Assembly (NCBI GenBank): GCA_022592435.1
Contig: JABYQS010000302.1
Coordinates: forward strand, 1-33,790
Length of the DNA stretch: 33,790 nt
Direction: 5' to 3'
Source of the DNA: Cerioporus squamosus
Lineage: Eukaryota; Basidiomycota; Agaricomycetes; Polyporales; Polyporaceae
Both the position numbers and the translations under genes were made by a program. Positions 1 to 12,014 of the stretch are shown here, piece after piece. Numbering within the stretch: the first letter of the stretch is position 1; each line of letters opens with the position of its first letter. The notes under the pieces are model-generated. The model saw only the letters and a list, made by a program, of their open reading frames with translations, was not told the DNA's origin and did not search any database.

Positions 1-3000
1 CTCGCCAGCAGATCCCACGTGTGGCGCCGTTTCAGGATCTTCCACTCCGCGTTTCCAACGATGCCGTCGCTCAGGAAGCGGACTATCCATGCGCGTTCTT
101 TCTTCCAGTCGTCCGACGCACTGTATAGCATGCCATACAGCATGGGTACATCGGAAGGATCGAGCGTCGGACGTTGCAGCAGGAAGCGTGCGGTAAGTGG
201 ATAGCTGAAGTTTGAGGGGTAGAAGATGCCGCGGAACGCATGTGCGAGGAGTAGGGTGGTGTACGCCGGGAGGTAGACCGGCTCTTCGGGCGGTGCGGAG
301 GGAGCGAGGTCTTTCAGGAGATTCAGAATGTGCAGAACGTGAGGTTTCTCTTGTAGGTCCGCGTGCTGCAGGATTCCCGTCAGTATCAGGGTGCAAGCGG
401 ACAGAGCTAAGGCGCCTTACCTCGAGTGCACGGTATAAGGCTGCAACTTGCCCCCATGCCACGTCCCGCAGTTGTTCGCCCTTTGCAGACAAGGTACGCA
501 GGATGAGACTGACGACGTTGGTGCGGAAGAGCTGCACCCAGTCTAGCGCGGACAAAGGTGCAGCTGTCTGCCAGCATCTGCGCGAAAAGAAGCAGGATGA
601 AGACGGGGTCGTAGATTCCATCGTTCGCGAAGGTACGACTCTCATCTACGTCTGCGAGTTTGCGCCAGTCGGGATACTCGAGGCACGTCTTGAGGACACG
701 GCTAGGATCCAGGCTCTGAATGGCTTCGAGTGCGCTGTTCGAAGACACGTCTCCCGCCATCGACCACTGCCCGAACAATGACGCCACAGATGTCTTGCGC
801 GTGGTCTCGAAGAGCTGGAAGATGGACAGTATCCTCAGGTCCGCGTGGCTCAGCGAGCCCCCGTATGTCCTCCGCAGAGGTTCGATGTGGCTCGGCTGGC
901 AAGTGTTCGTCGGGTGCAGATGGAACAGCGTATGCAGGAAGTGCACAATGTCCTCCCGGGAGGAGAGCCCATCCGTGTTCGCACAGTAGTCGTAGAACTT
1001 GGCATGCTGAACCACACTTTGCAGGAATCGATTGACTGTCACAGGCTGTCCCAGGAGTGAGTGAGTAAAAGACGTGGCGTCAACGGTTGGTTCGTACCTT
1101 GAGATGCGCAGACGCAGCAAGCAGACGTGCAAACCTCACTGCATCCCCATTCGACAAGCGGTCTTGGACCACCGCAGCAATGACTGGCTCAGCAAGGTGG
1201 CTCTTGACAGCCACCTTAGAATGCATGAGCGATGCTGTGATACGACATCAGTTGCGAATAAGAAGGATCGACGTGTTGGACCTACCGAGGCTAACAAGCA
1301 TCCGACGATCGTCATCGGACGAGCTCTCGCAATCCGCAAAGTGCCGTACTGCCCACTTGAGGCCAAGATCGAGCAGGTCCTCAGCCAGAGCACGGGCGTC
1401 CGTGCCGATCTGCTCGAGCACTTCGGTCCCTACGAGCAGTATGTATGGGCGCAGTTGCTCCGGGGGCGTAGAGGTGATCTCTTTGTTGAGCGCCTTGAGG
1501 CACTTGGCACGACTGTGCGACGAAGCTGTCATCCAGACGACGCATTTGCTGGCCTTTACACAGATCTCGCGGGAATGCCGCGCCTCGACCGCTGTCCTGA
1601 TCAGTCGCGAGAGGTGAATTTGAAGTGAATCATAGGTTTCGCCGTCATCCCGCCCTCGGCCAGGATCGGAGTCGTAGAGAGCGAAGAGAAGCTTCACGAG
1701 GTGGGGCGTACTGGAACCCTTCGAGGCGGGAGACCCTAGCCAATCCAAGACGAGGGACCGAGCGGACGGCTGGCGATACAGCAAACTCGTGGCAATGTCG
1801 ACGGCGGAGTCTGACAGATGTTCGCTGGAGAGGAGAGACTGGACTGCGATAGGCGGTGTAGGCTGGAGGCGGAGGGACCATCGCTTGTCGGCTGAGGGAG
1901 TGACAGATGCGACGGTCCACTCAGAGAATGGCGGGGGCGGCGGGAAGAAACCATCGTGGGCGAGAGGCAGAGAGCCTTGGATCGCCGAGGCAATGAGCGC
2001 GGTGAGATGAGCTGACTGTGGGATGTGTGTCTGCAGACGGCACAGGAGCGGGAGCGCCTGAGTAGTCACACCGAGATGAGAAGACAAGGTATCAGACGTT
2101 ATGGTGAGGACCGCGTCGATCATCTCTCTGGTAGCAGCTGTGTTGTAGTGGTCTGCCCGCTCTGCGAAATACTGCAGCAGATCGATCACGTCTTGCGCAC
2201 TCAAGTACTTGAACCACATCAGTGCAGTGTCGCGCTGTGAGCAACATTCATGAGTTCGGTGTATGTACTGGGCACTAATCAAGTGACGGCACGCACTTGG
2301 GTCTCGTCTGTGTTGTCCAGAGACTCGCGCAGAACAGACACCCACCGAGCTGTCGTTTCAGCGAAGAAATGGGCGACGTCGTCCCCGCCCGCTTGGTGGA
2401 TGACAGTCAGGAGCTTGTCGAACCCTGCGAAAGTGTAAGGAGTTGTTCAACATCGCTGATCACAGACATACCTTCTCTCGCGGTGTCCCCAAGAGAGCGG
2501 CCAGAGAGTGTTGTCGTCGTCTCGGAGTTGACGCAAAAGAAGGCAACATCCTGAACGTCGCTGGAGCCAAAATTTCGCATTGTGTTCACCACCTCGGCGA
2601 GCACCAACGACCAATCACGCAAAGCCTCGTCCGCGATAGCTGGGTTCGATAGCCTATGCAAGATAAGTCGGATGCCTCGCTTTACCGCGGCGACATCCGG
2701 GAGGCGACGAAGGAGGCTATCCACCATGGTCTGCTGGGAGGCTGCGGAACGAATGTGTTCGTGCGTGCAGTGCAAGAACAACGTCTCGAAACTGATTCTG
2801 TGATAACATTCTCAGACAGGCGTCGCAAGACGCAAGATGGGAACGGGGTACTTACTCGTCCGCTATACGAGAATGATCAGAAGGCAGATTCGCGCCCTCC
2901 CACAGAGACACCTCTCGGGGATTGAGGTATTGACAGAACTCCTTCAACGCCGGCTTGTACAGTCGTTCGAGGGATTCTAGCAGTCGGGTGACGTCGGCGG

Positions 3001-6000
3001 TGCTGAGATCCTGACCCTTCAGACGTAGCCAGTCTACAACTTCATATGCTCGATCTCGCTGCGAACGGCCGGAAGCTGCTGGTGAGGGAACATGTCCTGT
3101 CAGCGCATCGCTTCACGCAAGTCGTGATGCCACTCACACTCGAACAGCTCCTGCAGTGCTGTAACATACTCCTCAGCATCAGGGGTGCTGCTCAGGCTTT
3201 TGGGTGCAATGGGACTCAGGAGCTGCTCCGACGAAGACGCCAAGAGAGCGACCTCTCGTGTGAGAGCAGCCTCCACAATCGTACGTTCGGCGAATAGCGT
3301 CGTCGCATCCCCCACAAGACCGTTGATCCTCTTAACCAAGGCCGAGATGAGGGCGAGATCGCTGGTCTTGCCCACCAGCAGCACGACGAGCTTGCGCACG
3401 AACGTGAACAACGCCAGCGCATCTGAAGGCGTGAGCAGTCGCCCACGGAGTTTCGCGCCCAGCTGCTCTATGACCGTCGCCAGCAATGGGCTCGGGAACG
3501 CCTCGGGGCGGGCTCCTATTGCGGATGCGTCTCCGTCGGTCGTGGTGGTCGAGTATAGCGCCTGGAGCTCCTCGACGTATTTGTACGGCGTCTTCACGCA
3601 TCTCTGGACGCAGTCGTCAAGGAACGAGATCACGCTGTCGCCTTCGTCCGTCAGAGGCGTGCCGTCCGGCGCCTTGGCAGCCGGCGAACGCTGTGTCAGA
3701 GGGAGAGCGTCGAGCCACAGAGTGATCTCGTCCGGGTCGTGTTGGAAGAGGACACCGGGCGCGAGGATGTGCCGGAGGAGGGCGACGATCGCACTCCGCA
3801 CCGCTGGCACGGAGGTGACGATGTATGCTTTGAGCAGGATGTAGAAGTTGCCATGTTTCGACCCTGGAAAGGACAGCAGTGTGAATGAATGGAGGTGCTT
3901 ACCGAGTTATAAGACGTTGCTAGCGTTACCTGACTTTCCGGACCACGTGAAGTGTTCGCTCTCTCTGAGCAACCTCAGTACGTGCAGCTGGCGCAACGTA
4001 TCCAACCCGGCCGTCGTGAAGAAGAAGAGCCCTGTGCAAGCATGTCTTCGATGGCTTGGAGGAGCTTGCCGGCGTCGAACCGTGCTTCTGCGACCACCGA
4101 AGGGAGCAGCTCGTGGTACAGCCATAGTAACCGGTGCGCACTCTCCGCTAGCAGAGCTGTCCGGGTAGGATTGGGGGCGCTCTGCTCTGCTTCTGCTCCG
4201 GCTGACCTTGGTCCGCAGAATTGGGATCGTTGTATTTCTGGGAGAAGCCGACGATGACCTGGAAGTCGGGAACCCGCTTGCGCACCTCTCGCTCAACTTC
4301 ACGGCGCGGCGCGTCCACAAGCCGTCCTCGTCCTCTTCGAGCGCTCTCCCTACCTGCTCGAATGACTGGACGACCTGCTCATACTTGAGCAGACACTTTG
4401 CGAGCGCCAGCGCTGATGCGTGCTGCACGAGGGGCGACGAGGACTGCAAGCCGCGAGACAGGTGTGTCTTGATATGTGCGGTGGGCAGAATGTTGTCGAC
4501 GATCGTGGAGAGTGGGGGAGGCGACGGCCGATAGAGCGACGTGCTGGTGCTTCCGCTCTCAGGAAGGAAGAAGGAGGTCGTCGGGACAGGAAGCGATACG
4601 ACCGCGCCGAAGAAGGCGATGTTCGCGAGCCACTTCGAGGACAGGCGCGGCTCCAGCGCGAGGCCGGCAGAAGCCCAGTACCCAGAGACCAGTTCCGGAC
4701 AGGCTGAGAGGATCTTGAGGGCGAGCTCCTGCTGACGGGGGTCCTCGTTCACTTTCAGCGTCTTCACGACGTTGGCTAGGATCTTGTTGTAGATCTTGCC
4801 GCCTTTCTGGGAAGAGTCGACGTCCGTGCGTCCGTCGCCTGTAGTCGCCTGCGCCACGCTGTCCCTCGTCGGTCTCGCGGGGATACCAACCCCTGTCAGC
4901 GAAACACAAGCCAACCCCCGGCGACTACACAGTGCCAACAAGAAGTGGTGAACCACGTCAGCCGGAACTGACTCCGCGTCCGGACCTTCGGGCGCGTTCC
5001 TGTCGTATAGGCGCAAGAGCTGCGGAAGAGCAGAGATCAGCTCTGCCTGGACACTTCGAGAGCAGTGAAACGAACCTGCGACAGGTGGACTCGCTGAACA
5101 CTTGGATTTTCAGCGTACGCTTCAGCTTCGGGTCGGACCAGAGCCCAGACCAGCACACTTCGAGCACTCGTCTGATGACCGAATACGAGTCTTGCCAGAG
5201 TCCCTTGAAGATTGCCGTGAAAGCGTCCCGATGCTGCTCCAAGAATGCGACTTTGACAGAGGACGGACTGGTGGTGTCGACGAAGGAGAGGATGAACAGG
5301 AGGTAGAGCGTCCGTATGTCTAGGGGGACTCGTTCAGAATCAGGAAGGGAAAAAGAGCGAGACAGTCCTCACCCGGTCGAGCGAGCATATCGACGTCTTC
5401 GCCGCCTTTCGATTTCCTCCGCATATGGAGCAACTTCGGCAGAGACTACACCTGCGGTGTCAGAGACGACTGAAGCAGCAAATACTGGTGCACACGGACC
5501 TTCATCTCCCATGCAAAAGCGTCTAGGACGGCTTTGCGCTCTCGTCCACCTCCATAGCTGGTCAGGCTGTTGTAGAGCTTCAGGGCCGCGAGGACGAGGT
5601 CGGTGTGCTGCCCAGCGAGGTATTGGTTGAGCAGTTGGGACCACTGCTGGGAAAGAAGCGTTCGCAGAATAGGCTGGGCATAGACATGGTAGGTATAATG
5701 GGTAGACAAGACGTTGATGAGGGCGGAGAAGAGGCCGACGATGACTGTCAGCAGCGACATTTGTCTCTGGTCACTATGTTAGAGGCTGGACTTCGCAGGC
5801 TTCAGTGCAAACGCAACGTACCGAGTTTGCGCTTTCCCAGACCGAGAACAGCTCCTGCGCCCCCGGGTCTTCATCGAGCCAAGCCTTGGCGAGGAGCAGA
5901 CGATCGTCGTTCGCCTGGACAGGCGGCTCGTTTGGCTTGACCGTGAGTTGGTTCCGGAGAGCAGTCAGACCTGCAAAGACCATGATGACTCGCACCGAGA

Positions 6001-6146
6001 GCGAGAGATAGATGACTCACCTTCTACGAGCCCAGCCTCACTCTGCGCTTTGAAGACATGCCTGATCTCCGAGGATGTTTTGTACTGGAAGTTGATGGCT
6101 CGACCTTGCGCTTCTTGTGCGGCGGCGGAACGTCGCGAACGGGCAT
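1..6146 (-). CDS. URB1: URB1/Npa1 nucleolar pre-ribosome protein (copy 1; 3' end outside window; frame-disrupted)
   Basis: URB1/Npa1 acts in the nucleolus in early 60S subunit assembly. Exons on the minus strand: 6146-6021, 5970-5822, 5766-5500, 5445-5373, 5319-5076, 5019-3930, 3863-3138, 3078-2856, 2791-2472, 2424-2297, 2234-1286, 1234-1098, 1045-421 and 365 to the edge. Introns are 47-66 bp. The start was chosen at MPVRDVPPPHKKRKVE, which includes a basic nuclear-localisation-like stretch. The N-terminal Npa1 domain is recognised from FLEQHRDAFTAIFKGL, LKRTLKIQVFSE and LSSKWLANIAFF. The C-terminal NopRA1 domain is recognised in the last two exons from FLLQRPTLDPSDVPMLYGML, DDWKKERAW and LKRRHTWDLLAS. 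Small indels break the frame: +2 near 6105-6115, -1 near 5085, about five in exon 6, and +1 near 557. Exons 7-12 read cleanly. The indels could be real decay or consensus errors; the conserved protein between them favours errors or very recent loss. Confidence 0.87.
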
Positions 6147-7315
6147 CGTCAAGTTGCAGTTCGGTAGTATGTCGCCGGCTGCGCTTGAGGTGGCAGCGCT
6201 CAGACTGGCACAAGTAGGCAGATGAGAGGAATGAGGAGAAGGGCCAACCGTACTGTGCACAGGCAGCCTGAGCGCGATCGAAAATGATCTGGCGCCGGAA
6301 GTGACGTCCAGACGCGACGCGGTCACATGCGGGGCCTTCTCGATGGCTCCTCCTCCTTGGCTCACGACGTCGACTCGGAGTCGTCTCTGCACGCCATCGC
6401 ACGACGCCCGCCTCCGCCCGCATTGCACGACGCCCGACGGCCGTCCTTCGTTCTCACGACCTCGTCCAACGCCGCTGTTGCGCACAAGAGCGACCACCCG
6501 CCTCCTCTCTGTCCTCGCTCCCGTCCTCTCTCGCTCTCTCTTCGACACCCCTCCGTCCATCTGCGCCTGCAAGACGTGCGTGCATACGCGCTGCGCCCCG
6601 GCTTGTGTAGCATCGCGCTAGACATACGCCGCCTGTATCTACACTACTCCAATGCATGCCGGTTTCCTTCGCACTCTCCGTCCCTATCCACCGCAGCAGC
6701 CCTGCCCGTGCGCCGTCGCAAGGCCGGTGTGTGGTTTGCAGACGAGCACTTGTACGTCGTCCGGCCTGCAGCAAATAACCGACCGCTCCCATGGCACAGA
6801 AGCCTGATTCATCGGGGATGTACTAGTGCGAGGCAGGTAACGTCGCTCACATTTTCACGTTCGCACGTACTCATATACTGACCGCCCGTCTCCAGATCAA
6901 CGATTCACTGGACCCCCAACACCACGGCGATGCAGCCTGCCTGCACACGCTCCCAGATCCGGTAACGTCTCCTCCGCTCCTCTCATTGGGCACGAACTCG
7001 ATCATATTCAAGTACCACGGTAAGTGAGAGCAACACTACGATACTAATACATCAACTACAGCTGCGGGTGCCTGACGTCCCCGTTCCGAATTGCAGCATC
7101 CACCATACAACAAGGGTTTCGCGCTCTCCCAATCGCCTACCCGACACCCCTTCTCGCATGACACACACCTCGCCCAAGTGGCGAGTACGAACCACAGGCT
7201 ATACGTTATTCAAAGCCGGGCGCCGCTATGCCACGCTCGTACAGTCGGACATCCGCCGGCTATGCACAAAGACGACGTCAGTGCATGTGTTTGAATAGGC
7301 AAAGGACATCTACTC
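6147..7315. other. URB1 upstream region with possible spliced plus-strand ORF, unit 1
   Basis: Between the URB1 start and the next feature lies CT-rich sequence with overlapping plus-strand ORFs and no recognised domain. A canonical plus-strand intron is visible at 7020-7061 (gtaagt, tactaat branch site, ctacag); the following frame stays open to a stop at 7298. A second intron-like stretch ends in actgaccgcccgtctccag near 6897, with a gtaacg donor near 6838. These support a divergently transcribed gene, but no continuous product could be assembled with confidence. The equivalent regions are about 16840-17990 and 27108-28270. Confidence 0.35.
7020..7061 (+). other. Candidate spliceosomal intron
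   Basis: A 42-bp stretch with gtaagtgagag donor, tactaat branch-like motif and ctacag acceptor. It is conserved in unit 2 (from 17696) and unit 3 (from 27975). The minus strand has no comparable signals here, so a plus-strand transcript is implied. Confidence 0.5.
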
Positions 7316-7545
7316 ACCGTGGATAACGGTCCCGCAGAACGGGGTGACAGGGACGAAGGGCAGGAAGGGGGCGACCGACGAACACCGATGCCGGGACGTC
7401 TGTCGAGGACGCGGGAGCAGCAGCCACGACGACGGGGATCGACGAGCGTCGAGGAGACAGCGAGGGTGTGGGGGCGGGAGACGGGCGGTGGAGGGCGAAG
7501 GGCGAGCGGTAGGGATCCTGGCCGGACGCCTTCCTCACAGCCCAG

Positions 7546-7553
7546 TACTTATA
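7546..7553 (-). promoter_or_regulatory. TATA-box-like element, unit 1
   Basis: The minus strand reads TATAAGTA in a GC-rich setting, about 230 bp upstream of a canonical minus-strand donor at 7317. The same octamer is present in all three units. In units 2 and 3 a small spliced ORF follows; unit 1 lacks its ATG. Confidence 0.4.
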
Positions 7554-8210
7554 CGCCTTTCCCCAGCGCAAACATGCCACACCCGGCACGCACCCGTCTC
7601 CAGCGCCCTGTGCGGACATCAAGACTCGCACGCCCGCGCTCCCTGAGGTCCGTGTGCGCGTCATCTCTCCCGAACTACGCTGAACATGTCCAGCCGTCGC
7701 GTATTAACAGTCCAATCCAGACAGACCCGAGCGCAACGCCACGCAAGAGACCGTGATCAAGACGCCGCGCGACTGGCTCCGGTACTCGCGAAGACTCCTC
7801 GGCGGACAACTGTACAGAGTGGCAGAGGGGAGAACACCAACCTCGACGAGAGGCCAGGACTATTCTCAAGCGTCGCATCAGCGTTGTCGACGTGCACTCT
7901 CGCCCGGGGACCGAAGGACCGAAGATCAGGACCAACGACACCTCCGCCTCGCAAGGTTCAGTCGGCCTCGTACGCGCCGTGCGTCGTACCGATACGTACG
8001 CACGCACGTCGGTCTTCGATCGACTGCTCGCAAGGTGTATCGTCGTCGGGCGCGGGCTCGTCGGTCGACCTGGAGGGCGATGCGCAGTGGGTCTCCGATC
8101 GGCTGCGCAGCTCGAACATCCTGCGGAGTACGTACGAAGTACAAGCCCGATGTCGTGCATGCGATCCGTACCGGACTCGCTTTCGAGTGACGGTGCACAC
8201 TGTGAGTAGT
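7554..8210. other. Unassigned region with overlapping long ORFs, unit 1
   Basis: Plus-strand ORFs (for example from 7686, beginning MSSRRVLTVQSRQTR) and minus-strand ORFs overlap throughout. GC-rich sequence gives such ORFs by chance, and no domain or motif was recognised in any frame. The block is conserved in units 2 (about 18223-18880) and 3 (about 28500-29157). A gtgagt at about 8202 may be a plus-strand donor. Confidence 0.3.
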
Positions 8211-8407
8211 CTTCGAGCGTGCTGCAGCGTCGCACCGTTTCGACTGACGTGCTGCCCCGACGCCGAACAGTGACCGCGGCCCAAGACCATTCAGTGAAAG
8301 CGACGTCGCTCGGCTTGCGCGAAAGGCGACGTTCTGGAAGTTGCGACTCACGCACTCGTCGCCGGGAGCCCCGCCGTTGACGACGCGTCGTCGCCGGCCG
8401 TTTTCAG

Positions 8408-11150
8408 TCGACACCGCGCACTCAGCTGCGTCCTCACAAGCTCGAATCTCGCGTCCGCACCTCCGCTGTGCATCGGCAGGCGGCGGACGCAGTCTCGAGC
8501 CGCGACAGCAGCCGGGAGGTGCAGGTCCGTACCGGTGACCTCTGACCAGCTCACACACAGTTGGTCGCATACGCCGCCGGACAAGTGGCGAACGAACGTT
8601 CAACAGCCTGCGATCGTAACCATCATCGGCCCCCGCCCGTCGTTCGGAACTCAAACTACAACTTCAAGCCGAGCAAGCTCGAGCTGGAGGTGCGGTACGT
8701 ACTCGCGACAGGAAGGGTCCTCAGGCACGGGCCATGGAGCCGGGAGTTTCGCGTGCACGCTCGTCGGAGCTCGGTGCACGGCGCACGCAGATGGTGAACT
8801 GTGAGTGTCTCCTCGTCTTCCCTTTTGCGCTTCGGTTGTATGTACGTAGCGGATGGCGGACATACTTGCGAGTGCTCCTCGTGCTGTCGTGTTGCGCCTT
8901 CAGAGCGCGGATTCCTGTGTGGACGGCGTGCATCCGGGTCGCGAGTCCATGACCCGTCGTTTTGGACTCGGGACGGCGATGCTCGAGTCGGGAGCAGGGC
9001 GAGCATCTTGTCTCGCGTGCAGCTGGCGATTGAGGTGCTTCGCAGCAGGGCAGTCTGAGTCAGTCGCTGCCATGGACGGGACTCGAGATCGACGTCTGGG
9101 TGCTTTATACTCGCTGCCGGATAGCAGACACGACGCCGTTCGGACGGCACGGCAACTGTTCTGCCTGGCCGTCGCCTGCGCGAACCTCCGACGCACCATG
9201 GCATAACCGAGTCTGTGCAGTGCTGCGAGTGGAGGAGCAGCTCGAGACTGCAGCGGACTCGACGCACATTCGCATGTTCTGCGTGGAGTTTGCTCTCAGT
9301 GCTGGAGCTGGGAGACTCGAGAGTCCCGCAGATCATGCCCCATCTTGACATGGTCATTAAGCTCGCGCCTTCCTCGAACTGAAGCTCTGATGAGGACGTC
9401 ATCAGTCGCGAGAGGCGCATCAAAGACGCCGATGAATGCAGAGAGATGCTGGAAAGCGACCGTTCCGAGCGAGCGGCGACCGGCCGTTCTCGACTGGCCA
9501 GTGGGCTTGCTACGCACCCGAGTTCACGCCGAGGGTGTGGATGAATTGTTCTGAAACTTGCGCAGTAGTCTGTGTACTGCAGTCGCTCCTCTTTTTCGGT
9601 TTCGTTCGCAGCATTTGCATTCATATCTCGAGTCGGAAACTGACGGTATGTCCTGGCACAGGGACTGTGACAAAGACGCAACACACGGGCTTTCAAGTTC
9701 TCGCATGCTCCGTGCTTCGTACTCACGAGACGACGACCCTGGATAGACCCCGCCTGCTCGGTACACGCCTTCTAAGAGGCACCAGCCTGCCACTATCGCT
9801 ACTCGGCTTTGAAGGGTGAGCACGGAGGCTTTACTCGTAGGTCGTGCTCTCACTTCGGACTCCGAGTTGATTGCCACTGCGCACTCAGTTGCGTCCTTGC
9901 AACCTCAAATCTCGTGCATCCGCACCTCCGCTGTTCATCATCAGGTGGCGGGCGCAGTGTCGAGTCTCGATAGCGGCCGAGACGTGCGGGTCCACACAAG
10001 GTCGATCGAATATGCCGCCGGACAAGGTGCGCACGAACGTTCATCCGCCTGAGATCATAACCATCATCGGCCCCCGCCTGTCGTTCGGAACACAAGTTTC
10101 AAGCCGAGAAAGCTCGAGCCGGAGCTGCAGTACGTACTCGCGACTTCAAGCAACAGATGGGTCCTCGGGCATGGACCACGGGGCTGGGAGTTCGCGTGCA
10201 CGCAGATGGTGAGTGTTTCTCCTCGTCCTCGACTTCGTGTTTGAGTTGTATGTACACAGTGGGTAGCAGACACACAGGCGAGTGCTCCTCGTGTTGCCAT
10301 GTTGCGCCCTCAGGGTGAGGATTGATGCGTGAACAGTGCGCGTGCGGGGAATCGATGTGTGAGCGGTCGCGAGTTCGTGACCCGTCGTTTGGATTCGGGA
10401 CGGCGATGCTCGAGTCGGGAGCAGGGCGAGCATCTTGTCTCGCGTGCGACTGACGACTGGGACGCTTTGCAGAAGGGGCAGGCTGAATCAGTCGCCGCCG
10501 TGAACGAGACTCGAGATTGCCGTCAGGGTGCTCGATACTCGGTACATGGTTTGTGGCACGTCGCATCCGATAGCAGATACGACGGCGTGACGACATCGCA
10601 ACTATTCTGCATGGTCGTCGACTGCGTGAACCTCTATAGCTCTGATGAGGATGTCATCGGTCGCGAGCGGTGCGTCAGAGACTTCGATGAATGCCGCGCA
10701 GAGGGATGTTGGGAAGCGGCCGTTCCGAGGGAGTGTCGAACGAGCGGTGAGTAACTGGCTGTTCTCGACTGTCCAGTGGCCTTGCTACCCACCCAAGCTC
10801 ACGCCGCTGAAGTTGTGATCGAGTTCGCGCAGTAGTGTGCGTACTGGGGTCAGTCCTCCCTTCCGGTTTTGTTTGTGGCATTTGCATTCACATCTCTCGG
10901 AAACTGACGGCATGTTCTGACAGGTCCTGACACAGGGAGACTGCGACGAAGACGCAGCGCACGGGCTTTGTTCTCGCATGCTCCGTGCTTCGTACCTACG
11001 AGACGACGACCCTGGAGAGACCCCGCCTACTCGGAACCCGCTGAGGGGCACGGGTATGCGACAATCGCCTCTCATCGCTCGCTATCGAAGGGTAAGCACG
11101 GAGGCTTTACTCGTACGCTGTGCTCTCACCTCCGACTCGATTGCAGGTTC
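8408..11150. repeat. Nested direct sub-repeats in unit 1 (two copies, about 1.3-1.5 kb each)
   Basis: Two diverged direct copies, about 8408-9880 and 9878-11150. Landmarks recur in order: gcgcactcag.tgcgtcct, accatcatcggcccccgcc, ggcgatgctcgagtcggg, catgctccgtgcttcgta and ggctttactcgta. Each also has a gtgagtgt to ...ccttcag/...ccctcag stretch that looks like a plus-strand intron. No protein domain was recognised. Units 2 and 3 have a differently phased, shorter version. Confidence 0.8.
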
Positions 11151-12014
11151 GCCCTTGTAGTCGTCTTGTCCAATGCTGCGGAGAACATAAAGCGTGATGT
11201 ATTTTCAACTGTTCTCTATGTGCGTACAGTCTGATCATGTAGAGTACCTACTAGCAATGCCAGGGGCCATAGCCCGAGTATGCTCGCTCCGGAAGCCTGA
11301 GGCGAGTAGCGGAACTTCCCCTCACGCCTGCTTGTCCCGACCGACCCTGTCTCCGTTACGTCGACTCGGAAGAACAGCAGCAAGAGGCCGCTAGAGTGCG
11401 GTGTCTATCGGGCATGACGGCTCGTTGCTTGCAGGATTCCCGGGCCTCCACTTTGACCTATCCACCTATTCTGTTGTGAAAAGGCTCGAGCACGTCGACT
11501 GTTGTGCGCTGCAAGTTGCAAGGCCTCGGACGCAAGACCCGAGTCTCCTCGTCTCCTCGTTCACTGTGCGCGCACTGCGCGCACCGTACAGGCTCGAGCC
11601 GGTGCCAGACTAGCGAGCTGCACCAAGCCGAGCGTCCGCGGACATGCAGGTAGTGTCTAATCGACGCGAGGATCGATCGCACGCTGGGACCGCTTCACCT
11701 GGCGGGTGCATAGCTCGTCCTCGGCCGGCTCAGTCTGCACTTCGACGCTGCTTGCAACCTGCATACGTTTCCGACTGCCTCAGCTTGCTGGTACTGTGCT
11801 GATACCTTCCTCTAGTGAACCAACACGAGAGTCGCGCAGGACGAGCCGTGCCACCTACAGCATCACTGGTATGTCACGGAGGACTTGCGAACAGTATCCG
11901 GCCAACCGCAGCAACCGCAAAGGTGCACGACATGGCATAAGTTCGTTCGGGGTGACCTGCTGCGAAGGGTCTGCTCGGTGTTCGATTCAACCTTGTTCAC
12001 AGTAACATCTTCAG
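11151..12014 (+). other. Region upstream of the unknown spliced gene, unit 1
   Basis: Several short plus-strand ORFs, no recognised domain. It ends in the intron before the exon at 12015. The donor used in units 2 and 3 (gc|gtaagttcg) reads gc|ataagttcg here near 11937, so the canonical GT is absent. The matching regions are about 21370-22236 and 31710-32577. Confidence 0.35.

Noticed and set aside
212..781. 189-aa plus-strand ORF and other plus-strand ORFs in 1-4500
   Set aside because: They are antisense to well-supported URB1 exons and shift or stop at the URB1 introns.
5446..5499. In-frame TAG after SSLTPQV in URB1 exon 3, present in all three copies
   Set aside because: A 54-bp intron with GT at 5499 and AG at 5446 (branch-like ctgac) removes it and joins AWEMK to SLPKLLHMRRK in frame.
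6327..6881. 184-aa plus-strand ORF upstream of URB1 in unit 1
   Set aside because: A single missing T in unit 1 (near 6669) fuses two frames; units 2 and 3 end the frame differently, so the long ORF is a product of the indel.
7300..12000. A transposon as the driver of the array
   Set aside because: No transposase, reverse transcriptase, terminal repeats or target duplications could be seen at the unit ends. A degraded non-autonomous element cannot be excluded.
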